A program made the position numbers and the translations under genes. Below, piece by piece: positions 54,833-64,000 of a stretch of 64,000 nt of DNA. The notes beneath the pieces are model-generated. The model was not told where the DNA came from and did no database searches. It saw only the letters and a list, made by a program, of their open reading frames with translations. Source of the DNA: Takakia lepidozioides (Eukaryota > Streptophyta > Takakiopsida > Takakiales > Takakiaceae); contig CM060731.1 of the NCBI GenBank assembly GCA_030704615.1, positions 28,768,001 through 28,832,000 of the forward strand. The letters run 5' to 3'. Each line of letters starts with the position of its first letter. The stretch's first letter is position 1.

Positions 54833-56937
54833 CCATGACCACAACTTCTGCAAGGGGATCAAGAGAGGGAGTCCACAATGCCTCTTCTGGCACTTCTGGG
54901 CATGTGAAGATGCTTTGTGCAGTAGGCAGTCTGACAGAGGCTCTATAGACTTTAAACAAAAGAGGCATTTCAGCAGATTCAGATACGTATGCCTGTCTCT
55001 TGCTTAAGTGCATCAAGATGGAAGGTCTGGAAGCTGGAAAGCAGATGCACACTCACATTATCCAAAGTGTATTCCCGCCAAGTGTTCTTCTACTCAACAC
55101 CCTTGTCTACATGTATGTTAAGTGCAGGAGCATCATGGATGCTCACCAAGTGTTCAACAGAATGTCTCAACCATCTTACGCGATGCTTGCAGGGTATGCA
55201 CAGCAGGGGCGTGGTATGGAGGCCTTGGAGACCTATGATCAAATGATGGGGGAAGGGGTGAAGCCCGACCACATCACGTTTCTGTGCATTTGCAATGCGA
55301 GTGCAAGCCTGGCAGCTCTGGAAAAGGGTGAAGAGGTGCATGGCGACATTGTCAGAGCTGCAATTGTATCAAATGTCATTCTGAACAATACCCTCATGGA
55401 CATGTATGAAGGGAGTGTTTGACAGTATGGCTAAACAAGATGTGGTGTCAGTGCGATGATTGCAGGATATGCACAACAACGGCGCGGGATGGAGGCTCTC
55501 GAACACGATGCTTGCAGGGTATGCACAACAGGGGCGCGGTATGGAGGCTTTGGAGACCTATGAGCAAAAGATGTGCGAAGGGGTGAAGCCTAACCACATT
55601 ACATTTGTTTGTGGTTGCAATGCGTGTGCAAGCCTAGGAGCTCTGGAAAATGGGAAAGAGGTCCATGGTGACATCGTCAAAGCTGGAATTGCACCAGATT
55701 CATCATGAACACTGCCCTGGTGGACATATGCCAAATGTGGGTGGATCGAGGATGCGAAGGGAGTTTTCAACACTGTGGCTGAACGAGATGTGGTGTCGTG
55801 GAACGCGATGCTTGCAGGGTATGCATAGCAGGGGCACGGGATGGAGGCTTTGGAGACCTATGAACAAATGATGGGGGAAGTGGTGAAGCCCAACCACATC
55901 ACGTTTGTGTGCGTTTGCAGTGCGTATGCAAGCCTGGCAGCCCTGGAAAAGGGCATGGTTGCATCGCCAAAGCTGGAATTGTACCAGATGTGGTTCTGAA
56001 CAATACCCTCGTGGACATGTATGCTAGATGTGGAATGCGATGATCGCAGGATATGCCCAACATGTTGTCATAGGGAGGTCCTGCAACTATTTGAAGGAAT
56101 GCAAAAGAACGGCTTGAAGCTGGACAACCTTTATATGTGTTCTCTCTGGATGCAACCACACTGGCCTACTGAATGAAGGAAGACACTACTTCGATTCCCT
56201 GAGTCAAGATCATGGTATCACTCCGACAGTAAAGCACTTTGGCTGCATGGTGGACCTTCTTGGACGTGCGGGACAACTGGATGAGGCAGTGGACCTGATT
56301 AATAAAATGCCAATCAATCCAGATGTTGTGGTGTGGAAGGCCTTGCTTGGTGCCTGCAGAATCCATGGCAATGTGGAGATGGCTAAACGTGTGGCAACAT
56401 CTATCCTCAAGTAGGATGAACATGATGCCGCGACTTATGCGTTGCTATCAAACATCTATGCTGCAGCTGGCAGGTGGGATGATACTGCACAAGTGAGAAG
56501 ACTGATGAAGGTGAGAGGGGTTAAAAAAGAGCCAGGTCGCTGCTGCATTGAGGTTGGCAACAGGGTGCACACCTTCGTTGTAGATGACAAGTTGCATCCC
56601 AGAATTAAGGAAATCCATGCTGAGCTGAGAAGATTGTTTGGGCAGATGAAGGAGGTGGGGTATGTGCCTAACACGCGCTTTGTATTGCATGATGTGGGGA
56701 GAAGGAAAAGGAATTTTCTCTTTGCCACCACAGTGAGAAGCTGGCCATTGGTTTTGGGCTGATCAGACGACCCCTAGGACGCCTCTCCGTCTCATCAAGA
56801 ATCTTCGAGTGTGTGGTGACTGCCACACCTCCACCAAATTCATCTCAAAGATTGTTGGCCGAGCAATTGTTTTACGGGACGCTAACCGCTTTCACCACTT
56901 TGAAGATGGGATTTGTTCTTGTGGTGATTACTGGTGA
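54833..56937 (+). pseudogene. DYW-type PPR pseudogene 1
   Basis: The PPR repeats are readable but broken: HVKMLCAVGSLTEAL, DTYACLLLKCIKMEGLEAGK, MYVKCRSIMDAHQVF, then ACASLGALENGKEVHGDIV and others in shifting frames with internal duplications near 55.2-55.9 kb. The end is well kept: GCMVDLLGRAGQLDEAVDLI, LLSNIYAAAGRWDDTAQVR, KEPGRCCIEV (PG box), the DYW domain with [19 protein letters not shown] and a terminal CSCGDYW with stop at 56,935-56,937. An HSE-containing stretch is damaged near 56.73 kb. It shows what the PPR gene at 2.4-4.8 kb has lost. Confidence 0.85.
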
Positions 56938-57700
56938 AAGGATGTTTTCCTGGAAAGATGTGAGTGTCTTGCTTCATTCATTGATCTGTGTAGCTACACA
57001 GACCATCCACCATTTCTTGGGAGTATTGACCATCATGGGGTCTACCCGGCATAGGTGGGAAGTCAGCCCATGCACTTGACTGAAAGGGTGTTTTTTGACT
57101 GATTCTGGTGACAGTGGATGGAACTCAGAGTGTTGTCCTAATTCTGGGTTTGGGTGGTGGAGCTTCTCCAAGGCTTGAAGATGGAAGTGAATACAAATTT
57201 TAATGAGCTTGATGAGAGGGGCAGCCCTGTGCACAAGTTTGTTCAACATCTTAAATTTGGACATGTTTGTTTGTTTCTCGTGATGTGGCTTTGGATGGAG
57301 CCCTCGACAAACTTGCATGAATATTGTCACAAGCTAGCCTTAACCCACCAAGATCCAATCCCATGGTGGCTGCTTGAAAGTTCATATAGTGATTGTAAGC
57401 GTATTTGGGTATGTTGTTATTGATTGATGCAGCTTGACTGCCTCACACTATAACATCGGTTTGTGCATGTTGGAGTTCAAGGTTGGGGGTAACTACTTGA
57501 GCTGCCAATCTCAAACAAGCCGAAAAACTGCTCCTCCTTGTGGATCTACAAGTTTTTCTCTTTCTTTCTTTCTTTCTCTCTCTCTCTCTCTGGTCCAGCT
57601 TGTAATTTTAGTTTTTGTTCCTGCAGGTTCTGAAGCATTTGTTGATGCATAGTCCTCCAGAACAAGCTCTGATCCTGTTGCCTCGCTGCTGCCAAGTATG
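56938..57700. other. Spacer between PPR pseudogenes
   Basis: Contains a CT/TTTC-rich microsatellite at about 57.56-57.59 kb. Short ORFs have no family signature. Confidence 0.5.
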
Positions 57701-59447
57701 AATGGATTTGAGGTGTCTCATCACGTGTGGAAGTGTCTGCATATTGGGCAGAAAAGGGGGTTCAACTCCCCCTCACTTCTTGGCAGGATTTACCAAGCAT
57801 GGGTGTGGTAGGAATACCTTGGAGACCTATGAGCAAATGCTGCGCGAAGGGGTGAAGCCCAACCACATCACATTTGTTTGTGTTTGCAATGCGTGTGCAA
57901 GCCTGGGAGCTCTGGAAAAGGGGAAAGAGGTCCCTGCTGACATCGTCAATCTGGAATTGTACCAGATGTCATTCTGAACACTGCCCTGGTGGAAATGTAT
58001 ATCAAATGTGCGTGCATCGAGGATCCCAAGGGAGTGCTTGAAAGTATGGCTGAACGAGATGTGGTGTCGTGGAGTGCGATGATTGCAGGCTATACACAAC
58101 AATGATGCGGGATGGAGGCTTTGTAGACCTATGAGCAAGTGATGTGCGAAGGGGTGAAGCCCAACCACATAACGTTTGTTTTTGTTTGCAATGCGTGTGC
58201 AAGCCTTGGAGCTCTGGAAAAAGGGAAAGAGGTCCATGGTGACATCATCAAAGCTGGATTGTACCAGATGTCATCCTGAACACTGCCTTGGTCGACATGT
58301 ATGCACGGGATGGAGGCTTTGGAGACCTATGAGCAAGTGATGTGTGAAGGGGAAAGGGGATTCCACGCTTGGATTGCCCTTGCATTCAGATGCTGCCCTC
58401 CACAAGCCTGGCACCCTGGAAAAGGGCAAGAGGTGCACGGTTGCATCACCAAATCTGCGAAGGGAGGGTTCGACACTGGATATGGTGTGGTGTCGTGGAA
58501 CATGATCCTTGCAGGGTATGCACAGCAGGGGCCCGGGAGGAGGCTTTGGATACCTATGAGCAAATGATGGGGGAAGAGGTGAAGCCCGACCACATCAGGT
58601 TTGTGCATTTGTAATGTGTGTGCAAGCCTGGCAGCCCTGGAAAAGGGCAGAGGGTTTATGGTTGCATCGCCAAAGCTGGAATTCTACCAGATGTGGTTTT
58701 GAACAATACCTTCGTGGACATGTATGCCAAATGTGGGTGCATCGAGGATGTGGAGGGAGTGTTCGACCATATGGCCAAACGAGTGTGGTAGGCTTGGAGT
58801 CCCATGATCGCAGGATATGCACAGCAGGGGCACGGGATGGAGGCTATGGAGACCTACAAGCAAATGATGTGGGAAGGGGTGAAGCCGGACCACATCACGT
58901 GTGTTGGTGTTTGCAACGTGTGTGCAAGCCTCGTAGCCCTGGAGAAGGGCAGAGAGGTTCATAGTGACATTGTCAAAGCTGGAATTGTACCACATGTCAT
59001 TCCGAACAGTGCCCTGATGGATATGTATGCCAAATGTGGGTGCATTAAAGACGCGAAGGGAGTGTTCGACAATATGGCTAAACGAAATGTGGTGTCTTTG
59101 GAGTGCCATGACAGCAGCATGGGTGTGGGATGGAGGTTATGGAGACCTATGAGCAAATGATGCGGGAAAGGGGTGAAGCCAAATCACATCATGTTCTTGT
59201 GCATTTGCAATGTGTGTGCGAGCCTGGCAGCCTCGGGAAAGGGCAAAGAGTCCATGATGGTAACATCATCAAAGTTGGTGTTGTACCAAATGTCATTCTA
59301 AACACAACCCTGGTGGACATGTATGCAAAATGTGGTACATCGAGATGCGAAGGGAGCGGTCGACAATATGACTGAATGAGATGTGGTGTGACCTGGAACG
59401 TGATGATTGCTGGATATGCCCAGCATGGTTGTCATATGGAGGCCCTG
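57700..59447 (+). pseudogene. PPR pseudogene 2, 5' part
   Basis: At least five degenerate PLS repeats of almost the same sequence, e.g. NACASLGALEKGKEV, MYIKCACIEDPKGVLESMAE, MYAKCGCIKDAKGVFDNMAK, AGYAQQGHGMEAMETYKQM. Frameshifts occur in nearly every repeat. The repeat array looks expanded by unequal exchange. It is interrupted at the GAGGCCCTG codons (Glu-Ala-Leu) by MULE-2 and resumes at 62,097. Confidence 0.85.
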
Positions 59448-59814
59448 GAGGGCAGCAAAGCCGTGAGCAGAACCCGTGAGCAGATTCCTGGATGCGTGAG
59501 CAGATTCAAAGCGTGAGCAGATTTCTGATGCGGACCCCAAAACCGTGGGAACAAGTGGGCCTATTGCCGTGGACGCCAACTTCACTACAACGACGCAATC
59601 TCCGCTCCATTGGACCGAAGACAGACAGATTCCACGACGACAAAGTGGCACGAATGCACGATGAAACATTCACGGATGAATGGATTTGGGATGGACGTAA
59701 AAGTGAGATGGATGAACGTTGGATGAAGCACGGATGAAAAGTTGTCCAGATGAGAGACTATGGACGACTGTATGAGCATGTCTCGTGAGGGATCAACAAG
59801 CGCAGGGACCAGGC

Positions 59815-61132
59815 ATTAAGGTGTCGTCAACGACATCTTAAATCGCATGCTCAACATGAGAAATGATCCCATGAAAATCGTTGCAAGAAAAAAAATCTTG
59901 CCTGGAAAAAACCATAGGGGGGAGTTGTAATCCTGCTCAGGGAAGCACGTATTAAGATGTCGTCAACGACATCTTAATCCCCTGCCCTGTTTGGACATGG
60001 GAATTTTACCAAACAGGATAAAACACTATATATATATATATATATACCCCAAAATGGAGAAAGGTTTGGGTTTACTAGAACAAAGTGGATCCATGAAGAG
60101 TGACTGGAAAAAAAAACCGTTTTTATCCCCCCCCCCCCCAACCAATGTGCCAGATTAAGGTGTCGTCAACGCCATCTTAATTCCCAGCAAGTTTCCAAAA
60201 ATAAAAATAAAAATCTATTTTATTTTATTTTCCCCCTGAATGTGCCAGATTAAGGTGTTGTCAACGACATCTTAACTCTCAGTACGAGTTGGCACATGAC
60301 AATTCATGGAAAAACAAAAAAAAAACCCAAAAAAAATCACACAAAAAATTTCAACCCAAAAAAATCTAATGGCGAACAGCCTTGGCGGTAAGGCGGTGTG
60401 TGTGCAGGTGCTAGAGATTAAGGTGTTGTCAACGACATCTTAATTCCCAGTACGAGTTGGCACATGACAATTCATGGAAAAACCAAAAACCCCAAAAAAT
60501 TTCACCCAAAAAATTTCAACCCACAAAAATTTGATGGCGAACAAGCCTTGGCGGTAAGGCGGTGTGTGTGCAGGTGCTGGGGATTAAGGTGTCGTCAACG
60601 ACATCTTAATTCCCAGTACAAGTTGGCATATGACAATTCATGGAAAAATCAAAAACCCCAAAAAAATTCACCCGAAAAAATCTGATGGCGAACAAGCCTT
60701 GGCAGTAAGGCAATGTGTGTGCAGGTGCTGGGGATGAAGGTGTCGTCAACGACATCTTAATTCCCAGTACGTGTTTTGAAATGTTTATTTATAAAGCACG
60801 AGTTCACCTCTCTGCCTTCTTTAGATTTGGGTGTGAGCATTTCTCTCAACCTTGGAGACTGTTTGATTCAAGGTGGCCTCAACTCTGCACCTCTGCTTTC
60901 AATTTCAATGTAGTCTTGTGTTGTTCTGTGTTGTGCCATTATTTTGTTTGATTGCTATTTGAGAGATGGAATTAAGATGTCGTTGACGATACCGTAAATC
61001 CATGCCCTCTTGGGATGAGTTTGCCATGAATGAGGATCTTACATGGTCAGATTTTTTTGAAAGTTGCTAACAACAGTTATGGAGTCCTGCCTCTTAGTGC
61101 CTGGATTAAGATGTCGTTGACGACACCTTAAT
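59815..61132. repeat. Cluster of nine 28-bp palindromes
   Basis: Each copy has arms ATTAAGATGTCGT and ACGACATCTTAAT (variants with GGTGT) around a CA or TG centre. Starts: 59,815; 59,951; 60,154; 60,249; 60,417; 60,583; 60,734; 60,971; 61,105. The copy at 59,951 has perfect 13-bp arms. By the centre and the GGTGT/GATGT arm asymmetry, the last two are inverted relative to the others. Copies 4-7 are embedded in tandem units of about 160 bp (GGCGAACAAGCCTTGGCGG, CCCAGTACGAGTTGGCAC). Confidence 0.95.
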
Positions 61133-61299
61133 CCTGAGAGTGAATTGCAGCCATTTTGGGATCTTTTGGGATGGAGTGGGACGAGCAGCTCTACTCTCAA
61201 GTCATCGCATCGCACCTCTGTCTGGGGGACTGAGAACATTGTTATGGAGCAGGATCTGCAAAAGCCCAATGCTCTGGATGTTGATTCCGATTTCTCATG

Positions 61300-61680
61300 T
61301 GAGTAAGTGCTAGTTCAGTTCTGGCACTTCACTGACACGACGGCACATCCTTCTATTTCCATCTTTCTTGCACAAGTTGGGCCAGCAGAATGTATGTGGA
61401 CTTACATTGTTTGTGTGTGTGTACAGGAGCCCAAGGTCGCCACGATTCCTCCCTTTCTTTGCAAACCCGCAATTTTTCCCAAGTCCGAAAGCAGATTTTA
61501 AATTGCCATATTATGCGGAGGCTGCAGCTTCGGAATTTAGTCTCCTCTCTTCTCCCCCTGTTGTGCTTTTAAACAGAGAGGGTTTTGTGCAAAGCAGGGC
61601 TAGTGTCTTCATAGACAGTTCTGCCTTCATTTTGGACGCCGACTCCGGTAGCATAGAATATTCTTCGTCGGAATGAATCT
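61300..61680 (+). other. Unassigned ORF region in MULE-2
   Basis: A 102-codon frame (61,368-61,676) with SPKADFKLPYYAEAAASEF and ILDADSGSIEYSSSE, preceded by a pyrimidine/TG stretch and AG that could be a splice acceptor. It may be a captured host exon, but I recognise no family. Confidence 0.25.
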
Positions 61681-62096
61681 GCAGTTTTTAAACTATTTAG
61701 TTTGAAGCACCAAATGGCCTCTCCACCTTCTTTGCAATTGTGTGTCAGCAACTATGTCGACTTCTGATACCTAGTGAAAGGACAATCACAACCCTCACCA
61801 GTGGGTAGAGGTTCACTCTAGAGCTAGGTGGATTTAACAACCACTACTCAAAAGTTTTGCATTCATCCACAAACTACATTCATCCATGTGCCATTCGTCG
61901 AACATACTCCCTCATTCATCCATCGTTCATCCATCATTCATCCATAACGATGAATGAAGTATGCATGATATACTATACAACCCGCAGTAATAGGTCTTCT
62001 AGGCCGAATAGGTGTCCGCGGTTATAGGTGAGCACATGCAGAAGCGTGAGCAGAATTCTGCTCACGGAATTTTCTGCTCACGGTTTAGCAATCCCC

Positions 62097-62560
62097 GAGG
62101 CCCTGCAACTATTTGGCTATTTGGAATAATGCAAAGGGAAGGCTTCAAGTTGGACAGTATCACCTTTATATGTGTTCTCTCTGCATGCAGCCACACTGGC
62201 CTACTGGATGAAGAAAGACGCTACTGGGATTCCCTGAGTCAAGATCATGGTGTCACTCTGACAGTAAGTGCACTTTGGCTGCATGGTGGACCTTCTTGGA
62301 CGTGCGGGACAACTGGATGAGCAGTGGACCTGATTAATAAAATGCCATCAATCCAGATGCTGTGGTGTGGAAGGCCTTGCTTGGTGCCTGCAGAATCCAT
62401 GGCAATGTGGAGATGGCTGAACGTGTGGCAACATCTAGCCTCACGTCGGATGAACAGGATCCGCGACTTATGTGTTGCTATCAAATATCTATGCTGCAGC
62501 TGCTAGGTGGGATCCATCTGAGTAGCAGAATGTTCTCCCTGCATTTTCCCAGCGCCTAAC
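62097..62560 (+). pseudogene. PPR pseudogene 2, 3' part
   Basis: Continues the repeat cut by MULE-2: EALQLF, REGFKLDSITFICVLSACSH, GCMVDLLGRAGQLDE-like in shifted frames, WKALLGACRIHGNVEMAERV, and a degraded LLSNIYAAA. It ends before the DYW domain. A scrap of the PG box lies near 62.71-62.75 kb. Confidence 0.8.
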
Positions 62561-62814
62561 AACAAGCTGTATGCCCCATCACATTTCACATGAGCTTGTT
62601 CTTCCTTGTACGACAATTTGACACTTAGAATAGTTTATATAGCTACCGGGACATTAAATTAAGAATCCAAACTATTTGAAATCTACACCAATTGCCCATA
62701 AACAAATGGTCGAAGGGGTTAGAAAGGAGCCAGGTCGCTGCTGTATTGAGGTATTTTATCAAGACAATCATTTTTTATCAAGATAATAAAGCTAAATGTT
62801 GAGAAACTAAAGGA

Positions 62815-62940
62815 TGGCCAACAGTCAACACTTAAGTTGGTTAGTAAACTGAGTGCCACCCAGATGATATCAAGGGGCCTGATTTGTGAGCTGTCGCTCA
62901 CAGGTGTTTCCCTTTAAAAAAAATAAAAATAAAAAATGAT
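62815..62940 (+). mobile_element. SINE family 1, internally deleted copy
   Basis: It begins GGCCAACAGTCAACA and keeps the CCCAGATGATATC region, then jumps to GGGGCCTGATTTGTGAGC, CAGGTGTTTCCCTTTA and an A-rich tail, matching both ends of the SINE at 1.18-1.50 kb. Confidence 0.6.
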
Positions 62941-63164
62941 GAGCAACGAATAAACAACCGGATTTCGGTGCTGCTGAAACAAATGCTTAACGAAGGGGAA
63001 AGTACGGGTTCACCTCTACCTCACTTCTAGGGCATAGATAGAGGTAGCTACATACATCAAACAATGAAATTTGGAAACCCACCTTATTTTGTGAAAATTG
63101 AACGTAGTTCTCAGAATTCGTCGCTAGTAGTGTGGAGCAACGTGAAGCCCTAATATATAAAAAA

Positions 63165-63365
63165 AACTACAGTTTGTTGGCAGGGTGGAGGTTGTGGTCT
63201 GGTGGTAGGTCAATGGCGATGCAACGATGCAAGTCTGTGGTTCTATTCCCTAAACGTGGTTCACGTGCTAGGTGCTGGCTACAACTACCTCCATGGAGGT
63301 AGTATGTAGCTACTCTCATGCAGGTAGTTTCAGCTTGGTTTTGCATGGAGGTAGTTGTAAATTTC
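63165..63365 (+). mobile_element. Possible SINE with AGGTAGT inverted repeats
   Basis: TGGTCTGGTGGTAGGTC resembles box A and GTGGTTCTATTCCC box B at tRNA-like spacing. The body has several ACTACCTCCATG / CATGGAGGTAGT inverted units. A single copy was seen in the window, apart from a related AGGTAGCTACATA near 63.04 kb. Confidence 0.35.
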
Positions 63366-63399
63366 ATATGCCAAAAAAATTATAAGTCCTGGACGCATG

Positions 63400-64000
63400 A
63401 AGGTAGTTTGCTCCTAGACGAGGGGCCCCATCGTCTGACCAGCCTCATTAGGACGAGGCCACACTAACTTCTGAGCATGGATGCATTGTCCCGACAAACC
63501 AACAAGAGATGAAAGATCGCTGCCGACTCTGCGACCACTATGTGGCGTGATGATGATGACGTGGCTACTATGACATGTCTACGATGACGTGTTTTATGAT
63601 GATGTGGCACTATGGCACCCTATTCCTGCTCTACGCTAAACTAGTCGCTGACGACTATGTGGCGTGATGACGATGATGTGGCCACGATGACATGGCTACT
63701 ATGACATATCTATGATGACGTGGCAACAATGACGTGGCACCATGGCACCCTAGTCCTGCTTTAGGCTAAACTAGTCTCCAACGCCTCAGAATTTTGTGTG
63801 GCCTCGTCCTAATGAGTCCGCAGGGTGCAGAGGGGACAGCGACCTGACAGCGGCCCGCTACATTAAAAGGATCACTATTCCCTTGTTTCTCTTTATATAT
63901 CGAAAAAATGTCGAGTTGTTGGCTAAACTAGTCGCTGACGACTATGTGGCGTGATGACGATGATGTGGCCACGATGACATGGCTATTATGACATATCTAT
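63400..64000. repeat. Dispersed repeat with 288-bp tandem period
   Basis: GTCGCTGACGACTATGTGGC occurs at about 63,642 and 63,930. Blocks of GATGACGTGGC-like units lie between. GCCTCAGAATTTTGTGTGG links it to the copy at 53.56 kb. It runs off the end of the window. Confidence 0.75.

Larger units (their letters stand above)
59448..62096. mobile_element. 2.65-kb non-autonomous MULE (MULE-2)
   Basis: Flanked by a perfect 9-bp duplication GAGGCCCTG (59,439-59,447 and 62,097-62,105) inside PPR coding sequence. The left end reads GGGCAGCAAAGCCGTGAGC; the right end, reversed, reads TTGCTAAACCGTGAGC. The ends match at 17 of 23 positions. Both ends carry extra CGTGAGCAGA units. GGGCCTATTGCCGTGGACG near the left end matches GGGCCTATTACCGTGGACA near MULE-1's right end at 17 of 19 bases. 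No transposase or methyltransferase piece is seen inside, so it would need factors from an element such as MULE-1. Confidence 0.85.

Overview
The window is nuclear DNA of a land plant, most likely a fern, lycophyte or other seedless plant (inference). The evidence is a spliced plastid ferritin gene, large PLS-class pentatricopeptide (PPR) genes of DYW type with little or no intron in the repeat tract, plant Ty3/gypsy retrotransposons, tRNA-derived SINEs and Mutator-like elements (MULEs). I cannot name the species. Only the ferritin gene looks fully intact. One PPR gene is nearly intact but has lost its DYW end. Almost everything else is mobile DNA or decayed copies.

Layout. 0-5 kb: an OSB-type PDF-motif relic, two SINEs and a minus-strand PPR gene. 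6.66-9.04 kb: an eight-exon ferritin gene on the minus strand. 9.7-14.5 kb: SINEs, a broken solo LTR, tandem repeats and a small Tyr/Pro/Ser-repeat gene. 14.6-48.1 kb: copies of one gypsy family (gypsy A). A 5'-truncated plus copy covers 14.6-20.0. A full minus copy has its LTRs at 47.09-48.09 and 21.10-22.09. The two are joined by an inverted patchwork at 20.0-21.1. The full copy lies in the integrase of a second gypsy element (gypsy B, 48.1-52.6). 53.9-62.8 kb: a decaying cluster of PDF-motif and PPR sequence.

The most interesting object is a 13.6-kb MULE-like transposon at 30,833-44,474, inserted in the gag-pol region of the full gypsy A copy. It has a 9-bp target duplication with one mismatch and short inverted termini ending in CGTGAGC motifs. 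The gypsy reading frame is continuous across the site if the insert and one duplication are ignored. Inside, in divergent orientation, are (i) a multi-exon gene whose pieces resemble a ParB-like DGNH domain followed by a beta-order DNA N4/N6 methyltransferase, and (ii) a MULE transposase with a WRKY/GCM1-like zinc finger, DDE-type motifs and a SWIM finger. Between them is an array of about 31 units of about 117 bp, each carrying an 18-bp-arm hairpin.

A 2.65-kb relative without recognisable genes (59,448-62,096) sits in a PPR pseudogene with a perfect 9-bp duplication. It has matching termini and its own cluster of nine 28-bp palindromes. A MULE family that pairs a transposase, a ParB/methyltransferase-like protein and palindrome arrays is the candidate new system. 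Most coding pieces carry single-base frameshifts, so either this copy is dead or the assembly has uncorrected indels.
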